DNA of 64,000 bases from Artocarpus heterophyllus (GCA_025403435.1 CM046350.1:17147274-17211273), one strand, 5' to 3'; positions 32,495-46,470 are shown, counted from the stretch's first letter. Notes: generated from the sequence alone by a model not told the origin. Made by a program: numbers and translations.

Positions 32495-35400
32495 TTAGAT
32501 TTCAACACAATCATCGTCATCGATATCCACGTCTGCATCCCAGTCTAGTTTAAAAGAGCTAGCAGATTTCAACAACTCTGTTAGTCCCGTAAGATCCTCC
32601 AGGTAGGTAGGATGGTTAATCGCTTGCAGAATAAATTCCAATCCCCTTTTCCGGTATTCTGATACAACCTGAAAAATTCGTAAACAATCAGCACTAAAAT
32701 TGGAACAATAAAAAGAAGCAACGCCAAGCAACTATAAATCCTAAAAAAGATGAGCTTCAACGTATGAAACAAATGATTTTGATGATGGAAATTAAAGGAT
32801 TATTGTGTATAGTAAACGAAGAACTCGGGGACCGGGCTTAATCTATGAAAGACAACCACGAGAACAATGGTTTCCCCTATATTTGCGTAGTTGGACTTTA
32901 ATCACAATGTTTCAAAGCATTTACGGCTCAAACGATCTAGGAAATGCATCTAAGACGGCACGACTGCGAAAAATTTAAGAATCTCTAAAAGTGGCATGGC
33001 TTACAGTGCTACAACAAGCTGTGCAACTATTTGAGGAATGACCAACAAGCGTCATCTGTGAAAATTGCGAGAGAGAACCTCGGATTTGATGGGGTAATAT
33101 ACCAAGAGGCATCTCACTACTTCCACTATTGCTAGAGCTTGTAACCTCACCTTCTGCAAATATCCTGTAGCGACAGTTAATCGTCAGAATGCCAAGGTCA
33201 ACCATAGAATGGAAACAGGAGCCACCACTTAGCTCTTGAATACATAAACTATCTTCCTGACATTCAAAATGTTAAAGAATTATCAGTATTTGCTGCATCT
33301 TTACAAAGGACTTACCCGTGAGGGTGATGCAAGATCCCAACAAGGAGCTCCACTGCCAGGGCCGAAGCAATTGCTGCAAGCCCTGGACGTGTAACGGTGC
33401 ATTGTTGGTCCAAAGTGCGGTTAGCAGTTGACTGCACAAATAATATGGGACCCTAAGCCACCTTAGAAGTTGATAAAACAGCTAATGTATCAGATATTGC
33501 AAGTTAGAAGATTACATCAACAGGCGCAACGACGTCATTGCAGAAATAACAGCCTAATCTCTGCCTTTCATCTCTACCACCAAGGTCAAGACTGCCCAAA
33601 TCAGCAGATAAAGCATTCACAGCTTCATCTTTCAAGTCCTGGTAAGAGCTAAAAGGGCCTGCACCATGGCGCATAACCAGGAAGCTATCAAATCCTAGAG
33701 CTGCAGTTATAGTTATCTGCAAAGAATAGATGAAATAAAGAAATATTAAAATGAATCAGTCACAAAATCCATTAACAGTATTGCAAGCAGAAAGGAGATT
33801 TAGAAAAAAAACCTTGTTTAAATTGGCACATAGAAGCGAAGGAAGCCACCGACTTTCCCTTGTATCAGTCAACAAGAAAACTACATCATGAGAATCAATG
33901 AGATCATGCAGGCGTCTACAATCATCAAGAACACCAGGCTCTTCTTGGTTAGGAACCGGATGCCCAGGCATTGGTATTGCCATCACAACACCCTCTGCCT
34001 CCTGAGAAAAGAATTAGAGAAATGGACGCAAATTATAAGATATCAATTTATTTATTTATTTGTATTTCCTTTCTTTCATGCTGAGCACTATCCTTAGACT
34101 CCAAAGGATGCAAACAAATTACCACAGCTGGAAATATTCTTTTGAGACTTCTAACTGCAGCTGCGGCTTTGAGTTCACCACCATTGAGGCAATCATCCAA
34201 TGTATAGAGGGACTGTCTTAATGGATTAGACATAGCTACCTTGCCATTGTCAAGCAATGTAATTTTCCGAACACCCCATGCCTACAAAAAGAACACAACT
34301 TCTTATCGCTTTCGAAATAAAATATGAAATCAATCATAATCTTGAGCACTCACCATGAGCATACGAGCCACCTGACATCCAAGCGTGCCAGCACCTAGGA
34401 GAAGACACTTGAGACTGGACAAGATGTCTAAGTTCAGAGAAGGCAAAGCACGCCATCTCATTAGCTTCAAATTCAAATCTGCAGCGGATACAGCCAACCT
34501 GTAAAATTTTTTTTAAGCAGCTAAGAGAAAAGTGTAGTGGTACCATGAGAGATAGAAGGTCCCAAAAGACTACAAATCACTAAACAACTGTCGGAATAGA
34601 CAGACAAAATACCTATTTGGATCCATAGATTTGGCAAGGCTAATGCATCGAGGTACCTTCTTCCCTCTGTTAAGTTCCCATCCTACTGCATTAGGAACAC
34701 ATTGACCATCTTTCCAGCCTAAACAAGTTACAAACAGTTATGTTAACAAGTGTACTGCACTTTGCAGAAAGAAATTAATCAGACAAAGCTGTTACCCAAT
34801 ATCTGGAGCCCTACCTGGTGGAACTGCAATTAAAGCTTCACCAACAAGGGATGACCCCATATCAGCAAAACCACGACTCTCTCTGTAGCATAAAAATTGA
34901 ACCGATGTGAGATCCCATCTTGAGCAAATGAGCGCAAGGAAGTTCCGAAGGGGCCAACCAGGATTGTTTGGAAAATGGCAAGGGTCATAAAAACCAAAGA
35001 GTAACTGCCAATAGCATTCATAGCAGCTTCAGCAAATATGAAAACTTGATTTTACATTTAAACAGTTTATTCCAGTTTCAAATGGCCCATTTATGTCATT
35101 TTCCAAATAACTTGAGGAATTATGTGGACAGACCTTATGATTATCACCTTGACGTGTCTCCCAATCCTTAAGATGCCTGATAGTCGCATGAGAATTGGGA
35201 TCGATATCAATCAAAAAGAATGGAACATCTGCAGCAGACATATTTGAGTTGGAATGGAGAAGAAGCATTATTCACATGTTTATATTTGCATTAAGAAGCA
35301 TTTGTACCTGTAACATGTGTATGCATATATTTATAAGAAATCTGATATATAAAGACAAGCTAAACACATGAACATTTAAATAAATGTAATATACAGGTAG

Positions 35401-36569
35401 GAGAACAAGTGTACCTGCTGTTGTGCTTGAGCTCCGCCATGCATTACACGCAGCTGAAACGGATTCTGCCTACATCATACAACAAGAATTTGTATCAAGA
35501 TTTAACAGTAACCTAATAGTTAGCTTCCAAACTTCCAATCAAAACTCATATCTTGAGTACCTCTTCCGAGCTAAACCATTGCGAAGCTGGCCTGAGATCA
35601 ACCAACTTTGCTGGGGAATCAAGCACCAGCGCAGGAAAAGCAAACCAGTAATGAAAGGTCCATTTTTTCAGGTCCGCAAAAGAGATAAGAAGGAACCTCA
35701 AAAGCACAGAACTCTCTTCCATGGCTTTTCCGGAATGAATGTCCTCCCATATCTAATCACCACCAATAAGTAAACCAGTTATACTAAGGTCTATTATCCA
35801 ATTTTATCTGTCCTCAGATCCTACCAACCAAAATTCTTAGAATTAACCATTTTATCAATGTTTTTACCTTCTTTGCTTCTTCCTTTAACAAGCCCATTTT
35901 GTCAAGCGCATGAAAGCTTTCAACTGTATTGGTGTTGTAAAGAATGCCAGGGACACAACATCTATTCCGATTTCCTTGAGCCGTTGACGACTGTTCACTC
36001 GATTCAGAAGGCAAAGACTCAGCCAAAAGAGTCAAATGGTTTGACACTTGAGAATGTGAGCAAGGCGCATAGAAACCTGGTACAACATGTACTCCATCCA
36101 AACATCAGATTATGAAGCTAGTAAACTTAACTGCAGATAATTAACATTTGTAACGCAATATGCACAAATCAAAGTGGGGATTCAATACTGGATGATCAAC
36201 ATTCGTTAGGACTAAAAATTCAAGAACTTTGTGAATCACGCTTTACACACAAATTGAATTTGAGAATTTATACAAACAGTACCTCAGATAATTGATTGGC
36301 TTCTATTACGTAATTCTCGTTCATTTTCAGCATATAAAATTCAAAATTCTGCCTTCTTTCCGATCATGCAATCTATAAACAATTTCTGTTTGATCACATT
36401 AAAAAAAAAAAGTCAAGGGCGAACCAGTAATGGGAATAGGAGAGTCGTCGATGCCGAGCTTGTTGAGCTTCAAAGAAGAGAGTCTATGCCAGAAACCCTC
36501 GTCGACTGCGCTCTGAAACGGTGCGAATTGTAGTATAGATGATCCATGACCTTGCTCTTGTCCCGCCAT
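32495..36569 (-). CDS. ATG7: ATG7, E1-like activating enzyme of autophagy, 14 exons
   Basis: Cytosolic E1-like enzyme that adenylates ATG8 and ATG12 and passes them to ATG3 and ATG10. Exons (minus): 36569-36425, 36076-35868, 35752-35561, 35469-35415, 35228-35134, 35004-34815, 34718-34613, 34498-34354, 34281-34123, 34001-33813, 33716-33516, 33431-33316, 33164-33005, 32668-32495. Every intron has GT-AG borders, all joins keep frame, and the sum is 2136 nt (711 aa), close to the roughly 700 aa known for plant ATG7. The N-terminal domain has [20 protein letters not shown] and [14 protein letters not shown]. The ATP-binding loop is GAGTLGC (exon 8), the adenylation motif [13 protein letters not shown] (exon 10), and the catalytic Cys lies in [10 protein letters not shown] (exon 12) after [11 protein letters not shown]. 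The C-terminus is acidic ([10 protein letters not shown]). An in-frame ATG at 36584 is possible; 36569 (MAGQ) was chosen by comparison with the family. Intact. Confidence 0.97.
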
Positions 36570-36584
36570 TGATGCCTTCTTCAA

Positions 36585-38734
36585 TGCTTCTCAATAAAAT
36601 CGCCTTCAAGATTTTTTTTTATCTTTCTTTGTTCTATTCTGGAAAAATTATATGTATTTATATAAATCGGATATTGTAAATCTACAGAGTAATTAATTAG
36701 TTGGAATCAGTTCGAAGAAGCAGCAGAAGATTCCTGTTAGCAACGATGTCCAACGCTGGAGTTGAACCTGATCGGTTTATTTTCTTTTTCCCTTTCCCTT
36801 TTGAGCTAATAATTGAAAGCTTTTTTTTTTTTTTGTTAATTTCACTTGTGTCGCAAACTTTGCAGCTAATATAACTTTAGGTCCTCAAATTTTTTTAGGT
36901 TACTAACATCAGTAGCTTTTAATTTTGGGTCTCTTTTATTCTACCTTTAAACTATAAAAATTATTACTTTATTTTTTAAAATTTTAAAATTTTAAAATTT
37001 TTTATTTTATTTTTTAAACTTTAAAATTTATAATTTTACCCCATGAACCTTCAAAGCTTTACATTTTACCTTCTGAACATCAGATTTTTCGCTCAAATAG
37101 ACAGGATTAAACCTATCTGATTCATACATATGTCAACTGTAAAAGTAAAAATTAGATTTTATCATTCTCAAACTTTGTTTCATGTTTACACTCTCACTTA
37201 AAGCTTTTTTTAAAAAAATGTGAACTCTCATTGGTATTAATAACCCAATTTTATTTACACCATCTATAGTCCCAGAGGTTCTAGTAACAGTATTTTTGTG
37301 AACTCTTATTGTTATTAAAAACCCAATTTTATTTACACCATCTATAGTCCAAGAGGTTTTAGTAAGAGTATTTTTGCTATGAAAAGTTCTAATGCATAGT
37401 TGAAGGGGAAAAAAAAAAGACATTACTAGGGTGTTTTAGAATGCCATTGGAATCACAATTTTAGAGTTCAAACCAACATTCTTTATAGTGTTTTTTTTTT
37501 TTCCATATGCCATAATATTTTTAGTTCTAACTATACTCTCAAAAGCACTTTTAAATTAAAATCAGGTACTAAAATGTTACATAAATTACATACTTCAAAG
37601 GGCGTTTTAAGATATTCATTCTTCATATATAATATACCTTTTGCGTAAATAAAAACTAGAAAAATACTCAAGACACTACTTTTTGAGTTTTTAAAATCAT
37701 ACATAAAATATCTCTGAAGCAATTAAACTTTTTAAAAAACTAAAATTAACCTACCCAACTTTTACAAAATACAAATTAAAACATTTATTAAACCAAAAAA
37801 ATAAATAAAATCAATCTTAAAAAGTTAAAAACTGTAAAAATAATTGAAGCATTTACTTACTTGAAATAATTATTTGAATATCTTAATTTTTTTAGTTTAG
37901 TTTTACTTATATATAAGAACAAGTAAATATCTTATGTAAGTTATAAATGAGTCATTTACCAATAATATTTATCTGTTTGACTTATATATAAAAAAGGAAA
38001 ATATAACATAAAAGTTGTAAATACGTCATTCATCTTATAAATGCAACATTTACTAATAATATTCAATATGTTTGACTTACATTAGAATAGGTAAATATCA
38101 TATTTAGACAATAATTGTTTTGTTTACCAAAATGATAAGATCTTTTCTTTTCTTTTTTTCCAATTGTAAATGAGTCATTTATTATTTAAACACAACATTT
38201 AAGAAGATCTAATTTGAGGGTATTTTAAGTATGACATTAAATTTCAGTTATGCCACTATGGCAATTTTTTTATTCAATAGCATGAATCAATCCAGTGGAA
38301 AAATTGTGTAGTATTAGCATAAAATCTCCCTATAATAGGCCTTTTTTTTTTTCCAAAAAGCCCAATACGAATAATTGAGAGACTTGTAAAGCCCAATATC
38401 ACGATATTGAACATTGATAGACTTTTGTTACTTGCAAAAAAAACTTACATACTCATAAGAACCGATACAATACAAGAGTAAAATCATCGAAAAAAAAAAA
38501 AAACAAGTAGCTCATAACAATTTTTAAAAGAGTTTTTTTTTCATATAAAATATTTTAATCCACAGTCCACAAATATGATATATTTGTAAAGCTCCTAGGT
38601 CGAAACCCTTGAATCTTATAAATCAAGTTCTATCAGGTATGAAAAAAATTCTTCACGACATTGATCTTGTATTACTTAAATTGTCGGGTAATTTGCCTTC
38701 ATTCACGCATATATTCACGTATATATTCCGTTAA
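36585..38734. other. Intergenic region between ATG7 and the bHLH gene
   Basis: AT-rich. Besides the 78-bp tandem repeat annotated separately, only homopolymer runs and a 'GGTCCTCAAATTTT' type repeat (36880-37080) are visible. An ATG at 36747 opens a short plus-strand frame (MSNAGVEPDR) divergent from ATG7, but no continuing exon was found. Confidence 0.4.
37220..37375. repeat. Tandem duplication, 2 x 78 bp
   Basis: Two adjacent copies start GTGAACTCT at 37220 and 37298 and share the block CCCAATTTTATTTACACCAT and then TATAGTCC, ending in AGTATTTTT. They differ at only a few positions. Non-coding. Confidence 0.85.
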
Positions 38735-39022
38735 TCATTCACGCTGCATGTTTCGTAAACAGAAAAATGGATTTTCAACTAAATTACAACAGCATTTAAA
38801 AAAATTTATTGATTTGGCATAGCAAAATACATTCATAAGAAGACACCAAAGTCTTCGACATAAACAAGAGCTTGAACTATGACGTAGTGTCTTTTTATAA
38901 TACAACCCATGTGTTATCTTTGTAGATTTAAGTATACCATAATGTTCCCATGTATTAAATACAAATACAACTAGACAGATTCTCACATTGTCACAACCGC
39001 CATTCAACATCAACATTTGAGA

Positions 39023-42000
39023 TCAAGAGGATGAGCTTGAGGAATCAAAGTAAGAGAACCGCCGTCTTTTGCCGGGAAGCGTTGTCCTTGGCGAGTATTC
39101 TGCCAACGCCGAAGCCTTGTCCAGGACAGAACTCAGGGTCTCCTGCACAGAACTTGCGAGACTTCGACATGTCTCGGCATCATCACTGTCGTTCTTTTCT
39201 TTGCAGTAGGTGAAAACGAATAAGAGTTTCAGCCTGTCTCCCAAGGTTGATATTTCCGTCTTGACCACCTTAAGTGGCAGTGCATCCAGGGCTTGCCTTA
39301 TGTCAGATAGAAGCTCTGGCCGGTAACCGCAGCAGAGAGAGGCCTTGAAAGCCGGAGTTCCTTCCCCCAACCCCGATGCCCCGTTGTTGTCGCAGGGTTC
39401 GACGTGAACTTGGTCGGCGTCCATTGGTATGAGCAATCCTTTGCTTGCTTCTGCGGCGTTCTTCTTCAGTTCTTTCACTTGGCGGATAACTTCAGCTAGT
39501 AATGTCGCTTTGTCCATCTGTGAAAGGTAAATATGCTGTTAATTACTTGAAAGAGAAATGCTAACAACATCCTCTTTCTCGTTTTCTTTTACCTTCTCTA
39601 TATTTAATGTTTGACACATAAAATTTATTAACATGATAAATTATTATTTTAACAAAAAATAAGATAATAAATTTCATGTGTCCGACAATATATACAGGAG
39701 TATAAAAAAGAGTGAAAAAGGAGAGCTCTACTTGAAAGAAGCTTATGGGGAAAAAAAAAAAATCAAACTGGTCCTTTTATCAAAATAATAAATATGAGGG
39801 TGGGATTTATAGTTCTTTCAAAATTCTTTTTGATCTAAGAAAGGAAATGTGATTATTATACACATAATCATAGATTCTAACATGTATATGGTTTGTGTTA
39901 TATTATGATAAATTTCAATGACAAATTTGACATTTGGACAAAAAAGTCATTCTCTAATATAAATAAGAATTAAATTTGGCATACACTTGGTATTAAAATT
40001 AGCATATGTCACATTTTTGACATTTTGTTACGTATAATCAATGTGTTAACTTTTTCTAATATGAAGATTAATAAATTGTCCTTTTACTAGTTCCAACACT
40101 TAAAATTCATAATAAAACGCATTTATTTTTCTTTTTGGGTATTTTACTTTCCTTTTGCTTTTCTGATACGACGCAAGATCAAACTTTGGGCAAAAAACAA
40201 CATTTGAATTATAACTGTATCTTGGCGCATAAAACAAAACAATATACTAAATATGTATTTTTCTACTTTTGTATAATTAAAATTATATCACACTAACAGT
40301 GACATTTATATTAGAGATAGTGTAGACATACATGTATGTATACATATACGTATACGTTGATATGTCGTCCTGTAGGAACTTGCACAGCTATCAACAAGAC
40401 GGTTCTTTTTTTTTTTTCCTTGATAAGGGCAAGACATGTCTATGTTACTAACACAATTATTTAGCATTTATCACAAGGGGACAAAAAAGAAAAGAAAAAA
40501 ACAGAAGACCCACCTAAACATTAGTTAGGTGTGTGTCTGCCTTGATAACTTCTATAATCAGATAAGACAATTTTACAGCAGAACAACCTAATTTATGCCA
40601 ACCATGAAAAAATAAATTCGAACCAACAAGCAAGATAGCAGAATCCTTCACTTGTTATTGGTGACCCAGAAAAGAACAGTATCTTAAAAATAAAAAATGG
40701 CTCTTTTAAGCTGGAAAATTTAAATATGTTAGTGGTTATTCTTGTCCCAGACATTTTTTTCTAGCTTACATCTCCATTCATAATAAAGAATTAAATCAAT
40801 AAAGTTGACTAATAAACATTTATAATTCTAAACTATAAATTAGTCCAGATGTAGACCTATTGACAACATCCATAATACAGGCGGCACTAAGCCAATCATT
40901 CCAAATTTTTAATCATCCAGAAATAAAATAAAATACAACACATGGCCCCGGTTTGTTTTTGTTCTCGGAATTTTTAAAAATATTTTCGGCTTTCCAGGCA
41001 AAAATTTAAAACACTCTCAACACAATTTTCAAAAAATTTTTATTTTCCAAAACAAAAACATTTTTACCTATTTTGATAACAATACCAAACGGTTCCATAG
41101 TCTCCACTCCATTCTCTATAACCAGTTGCAAGCTTAAAAAGACAAAATCAACCATATTATACTATTCGTGAGCCATCCCTTGGATATACTTTCCATTTAA
41201 AAAAATTAAACTAAAAGAAAGTTAAGGTTGGGATTAAAATAGTTCAAACTTCTTAATCAAAGGCCCCTACACTCCAAAAAAAAAAAAAAATTGAAACACA
41301 TATTTTCTGTTCCAACAGGCAAGCCATTTCCCTTGAAGGGTTCTGCTTGATTTCCCCTTGCAATAATTCTAACAACAATTTGAATCATAACTCTAAATAG
41401 ACTTGAATAATTAAGAAAACACAGAACCACCAATTAGTAATATAGCTAATGCAATGTTAAAGTCAAAGGACTCATATCCTTGAATCACTAAATAAGTTTC
41501 TGAACAAAAATAATTGATCTTATAGTAGTTGACTTTAGTATGTTCTATGTCCAAGGTTGACTTTACAAATCACAAATAATGCAATGAAAAAAATACATTT
41601 ATTTGGTTAAGTTGACTAATGTCAATAACAAAGGATGAGCTCTATTTCTTGTATACGAATTGCTTTTCTTTTTTGAAGAAAATCATTAATTAAAAATAAA
41701 GCTTTCCCAAGCTGGAACTAGGGAAGACACATCAGCTGATTAAGTATCTTAACTTTTGAAATTCCAAAAATTTGGTACTAAATCAAAAATAAATTATCTA
41801 CTAGTTGACATTTGTTTGCTCCTATCTCCAAAGTTGACGCCACAACAAATGTTCTTACTTGAAGTAATCGGCATCTAAATCTCTTTTTATACAAAAAGAA
41901 AAAAAGAAAAAATAGAAAAATAAAATTGTAAAGAAAAAGAGTTGTGCTTGTGGCAAACCTGAGCCTGTTTTACATTGATACCTGAGCTATTGGAGTGAGA

Positions 42001-43174
42001 ATAATATACCATATCTCTTATCAAAACCATGAAAAAGGAAAACTTTATTAGGAATCCAGAATTTTATTCCAATCAGCAACATCTCTTATCATTAGTGATT
42101 GATTCGAATTTTACTTTTCTGAAAAGCACGTGATGAATTTATGCCTTAATAGTACAGTTAATAGATGTTTTAGGCGATCTTTTAAAAATCCTCAAAATTT
42201 CTATCCCATCTCTTTTCATTTTGTCCTGCTATTATTTATGAAAACGGCAAATGAAAACATCAACATTTGCAGGCTAAATAACTCTTTAAATTAACAGGAG
42301 GTCAGGAAGTAAGGTGCCCATTTCTAGTTACGTCTAGCTTAAAAATTTGAAAATGGTAAGATCAGTCATGAACTTCTCTGACCAAGAACAAGTTTCATAT
42401 CAATGAATTTCCGGCTTAGCTTGGGGTCACTAGGGTGGCTCGCGGTAGCAAGTACAAGCACAAAGTATGAAAGTTAACAGGACTGTTTGTGGTTGGACTC
42501 TAGAGTTCTAACCGTAAATAATATCAAGCTCTCTGTAAGCAATATAAAGCTCTCACATGCTATTCTATACGGTTTAAATACTAGAGTTTGAACTCTTCTT
42601 CCAAACACGCTATTACGAGGGCTGATGGTGTCAATTTGTGTTTTTGAATTACAACCTTGTTAGCTTTCTATAATTTTTCAGGAATTTCACAAAAAGGAAT
42701 TTAATATTCATCCAACTAAATTAGTAAAACTTTCCAAATGACCGCTTACTACTTAGGAATCATTCTAATAATAACCAAAACCAAGAATAAGAACATAATA
42801 CCATATCAAAAATACCTTCATAAATTTACTCAATGTATAAATAAAATAAATTGTTATTTATTTAGGACCTTTTGATTGCAGGGCACAAGACCACGAAGTG
42901 TAGAGAGATGGGCATTGATTCTCTCTCTCCTCCTCCTCTCAGCCTCGCTGTGGTTCTTGAGTGCCGCCAAAGCCTTCGTCTCCGAAATTCCCTTTTTGCC
43001 CGCCCTCGCCGGAGCCTTCACTAGCTCCCCTTTCTTACTGTCCAGAATCAAAGCCTGAGACTCACCGCCGCCGCCGCCATTAACAACTCCTCCTCCTCCT
43101 CCAGAACTACGCAACAAAAATGGGTAGTCGAACAACCCCGAATGATCGGACCCATTAAAAGAGTAACAATCCAT
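39023..43174 (-). CDS. bHLH transcription factor (bHLH30/AKS-like group), two exons
   Basis: Nuclear DNA-binding protein. Exon 1 is 43174-42869 and exon 2 is 39517-39023, giving 266 aa. The basic region and helix 1 are in exon 1 (NHSEAERRRRERINAHLSTL). The His, Glu and Arg expected for E-box/G-box contact are present. Helix 2 starts in exon 2 (MDKATLLAEVIRQVKELKK), and the exact K|M junction is the usual one in this bHLH group. After it comes an ACT-like domain (RPELLSDIRQALDALPLKVVKTEI), then a Ser-rich C-terminus. Two Gly runs lie near residues 25-37. The intron (42868-39518) is 3.35 kb and has an unusual donor, AAAG|GTCCTA, with a good acceptor (TTTCACAG). The specific orthologue is uncertain. 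Downstream 38735-39022 is likely 3' UTR. Confidence 0.9.
40945..41100. mobile_element. Possible small MITE inside the bHLH intron
   Basis: The left edge CCCCGGTTTGTTTTTGTTCTC and the right edge AAACAAAAAC...ATACCAAACGGTTCC are imperfect inverted complements around an AT-rich core, a pattern common in small hAT-like plant MITEs. The rest of the 3.35 kb intron is AT-rich with no other feature seen. Confidence 0.4.
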
Positions 43175-43682
43175 TCTTTTTCTTGAAATTGGAAAGTTTT
43201 ATTTACTTTGTTTTTTCAACTTTTTTTTTTCTGTATCCTAAATCTTGATGATTTTGATGTTTGGAGAATTACGAACCGGGCGGGCGAGTGGTTGGAGCGA
43301 ACCAGAAAGAGAGCTTGGATCTCTGAGAAGCAGATTTGTCGCTGAGAATGAAGATGGTGATCTTGGCGGACACGTTGACTGTTCTTCCGGGTTTGTCTGC
43401 TGTGGTCATACTTTCCATTACGCAAAAGAGAATTTTTTTTTAAAAGGGCAGTTTTGGTTGTTGCGGAGGGGTTTTGGGAGAACGCAAGATCAACTAGAGA
43501 ACATCCATATTTTCTTCTTTATGGTCTTGAACTTGGTCATTTCGAGATTTTTAAGGAAAAAAAAAATTCTGGTTGGGATTTCGAGAGAGACACAAAAGGC
43601 TAGAAGTACAAGATTCACGAACAACAACAAAGTATTACTGCTGATAGTGTTGCTGTGGTTTTTGTTTTGTTTAACCAAGAAA

Positions 43683-43715
43683 GGAGGAGGAGGAGGAGGA
43701 GGAGGAGGAGGAGGA
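43683..43715 (+). repeat. (GGA)n microsatellite upstream of the bHLH gene
   Basis: Eleven GGA units, reading (TCC)n on the gene strand, about 510 bp upstream of the bHLH start codon. It lies in the likely promoter or 5' leader. Confidence 0.85.
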
Positions 43716-44099
43716 TGAAAACGGGGCTCTGAGAATCCAGAGTTGAAAAAGGATTGCTGTACAGACCATAGGAAGAAAGTTCAAACTTGTACTGTGACTG
43801 CTTCGAAAAGACTAAATTAGCCTTGTAGTGTCGGTATAGTCACTGTGGTAGAGAATCCAAAAATTTCTCTTCTTATGATTTCTTTTGTTTTTCAAAGAAT
43901 CCAAACTATTTGTAGCAGACAGACATATTTAGAATTGTGTTGACGCAGAAAAGGTGCAAGGACCAAAAAACAATTAATATTTTATTCTTTTTTATGCTCA
44001 AAAAATGCAAGGTATTTAAGATGTTACATTATATATCTTTTTTATCAATAATTATTGTTGATGCTCTTGATTGGATCAACAACATATGCGGTTCCTATT
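43716..44099. other. Spacer, nothing recognised
   Basis: Between the bHLH upstream region and the decayed gypsy element. No features seen. Confidence 0.4.
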
Positions 44100-44479
44100 T
44101 TGGTCGTACTTGTAAGAGAAGAGAATGGCTCAGAGTCCGCTGGTGGGGAGGCACCAGCGTAGTGCCCCTTTTGACTATTCGACATTCAAGTCAGGGGCCT
44201 ACTTGAGGTGAGCTAAGAGGAAAGGAATGAGGTGTAGGCAAAAGATTTCACTTACCTTGAAGGTGGAGTTAAGGCTTCTATTAATAGTGCTTAACATAGA
44301 TCGGATGTCAAATATAAAGTTTTTGACTCCAGTTTTTGACATTACACTATTGTTGTAGTTGAAGAGATAAAATGGGCAAACTAAAAGAAACCAACTCCTA
44401 TGGAATTTAATCTATTTACCACAAAGCTACATCGTCAACGTAGACTTTACATTACTGGTAGTAGCAAATGCTTAGCGTT

Positions 44480-45560
44480 TCATGGATGTTTGATACGTCG
44501 ACCTGCCATTGATTCCAGTACGTATGCTCCTGACCTTATGACATCTCAAATTCTGTAAGGCCCTTCCCAATTTGGATTGACAATCCCAGCATTTCTTGGC
44601 TTAGTGCTTAGAGTTACTCTTCTCAAAACGAAGTCTCCTTTGGCATAGCTCAATTCTTTTACCTTCTTGTTGCAATACCTCGTTTTCCTTTGTTGATAGG
44701 TGGCAAGGCACATTTGTGAGTCTATTCTTTGTTCTTCAAGTTACTCAAGCTCTGCATCCATAAGTCGGGAATTTTCTTCTTCATCGTAACTCATTACTCG
44801 GTTGGTTGGGGTGATCATCTTACTAGCAAGACAGCTTTAGCACCATAAGTGAGAGAGAAAGGAGTCTTGCCCATGGTAGTTCTACTTGTGGTTCTATAGG
44901 CCCATGATACCTTCAGCAATAGCTCTGTCCATTGTCCCTTAAGGTCGTTGAGGCGTTTCTTTAATGTGTGTCGATGATCTTACTGACCACCTCGACTTGC
45001 CCATTTGATTGTGGATAAATGACAGTCGAGAAATTCTTATGGATGATGAGGTCATTGCAAAATTTCCTTGTCTTGGTATTGTCAAACTGTTTACTATTGT
45101 CAGAGACGAGTGAGTGAGGAAGACCAAAGCGGCAGACGATGTGAGTTCAGAGGATGCTTGTGCGATTTGTCTTTGTAATCGTTGTGAATAATTTGGCTTT
45201 AGCCCATTTTGTGTAATAGTTGACCACCACTATAGCAAACTTAAGTCCTCCAGGCATTGTGGTAAATGGATCGATTTTATCGATTCCCTATTTTGCAAAA
45301 GGCCAGGGGCTTAAGATTGACGTTAGGTTTTCGAGGTGTGATCTTGACACCTTAGCATAACACTGGCACTTATCACATTTACGGGCATATTTATTGGCGT
45401 CTTTTTTCAAAGTAGGGTAGTAAAATCCTTGTCTCAACGTTTTGTAGGAAGGGGATTGTCCCCCAGAGTGGTTTCCATATAAATCCTCATGTATTTATTC
45501 AAGTACTTCCATCCCTCGTCCTTATTGAGACAACGGAGAAGAGTTGTTGTATTACCACAA
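44480..45560 (-). pseudogene. Integrase remnant of the minus-strand Tat element
   Basis: Minus-strand text includes the zinc-binding end (KCDKCQCYAKVSRSH), the first core motif region (GIDKIDPF...YYTKWAKAK), VCRFGLPHSLVSDNSKQFDN with the second Asp, and YPQSNGQVE with the catalytic Glu. Multiple stops and frame changes interrupt it. Confidence 0.8.
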
Positions 45561-45779
45561 TGATAGAGCATCCCATCATGTAGCTAGTAACGTGCCGACC
45601 TATAATGGGTCTTTTTCGCCTCTAAAGGATTAGCTAGTAGCCCCCAGTTTAGCAGATACACTGTTATTGAGGTCATCTAACTATCTATTTGGTCTATAAC
45701 CATTGCTTCCTTTGTCTCCTCTTGATGAATAGTTAGGAGTACTAAGATTTCCATAAAGACGACTCTTAACAATTTAGAG

Positions 45780-46470
45780 TCTTTGGATGTAGCAAGACGA
45801 GCCAAAACATCTGCATTGCTATTTTCAATACGAGATATTTGCTTGCTTTCCTAAGATTGGAACCATAGAGCTCTTCCTTGACCTTCTATAGATACTTGAG
45901 CATTATCCTATCTTCAGCTTTGTACTCTTTCAAGATTTATTTCACAATGAGCTGAGAATCATTGTAGATCTTTAACGAGTCAGCTTTTAGGTGATGGGCA
46001 AGCCTTAATCCTATACGCAATGTCTCATACTCGTTCTCATTGTTAGATGCCTTAAACTTAAACCTCATTGCTACTGTATTCTTGTGGTTTTCAGGGCTTA
46101 TCAATATCATGCCTATGCCTATACCATGCTCGTTCAAAGAGCCATCGACATATAGTTCCTACTTCAACATGTCTTCCTCAATTTCCTTCTCGATGCCTGC
46201 CAATCAAGCTATAAACTCAATCATAAAGTCAGCTAGGGCTTGCCCCTTGATCGCTACTTGGATTTTGTATTCGCTGTCATATTGGCTTAGCTCAACTGAC
46301 CGGTTTAACAATCGTCCAGAGGTTTCTGGTTTCTGTAGCGTTTGTCTTAGAGGATAGTTAGTTAAGATTATAACCTTATGTCCCACCAAATATACCTCTT
46401 TAACTTTCTTGTCGACAACAAGTTTTTCCATTTTTGGATACCTTGTCTTTGCATTAAGCAACTATTTACT
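45780..46470 (-). pseudogene. RNase H remnants (two domains) of the minus-strand Tat element
   Basis: 46461-46204 holds the end of the RT-linked RNase H (LTNYPLRQTLQKPETSGRLL, then KGQALADFMIEF). 46137-45937 holds the start of a second RNase H (GIGMILISPENHK, SNNENEYETLRIGLRLA, IYNDSQLIV). Two successive RNase H domains are the mark of the Tat lineage. Confidence 0.82.

Noticed and set aside
36747..36800. ATG with MSNAGVEPDR reading away from ATG7
   Set aside because: It could be a first exon of a divergent gene, but no continuing exon or family match is visible in the next 2 kb.
43245..43718. 157-codon plus-strand ORF ending in poly-Gly
   Set aside because: Poly-Gly comes from the (GGA)n microsatellite; it lies in the bHLH upstream region and shows no domain.
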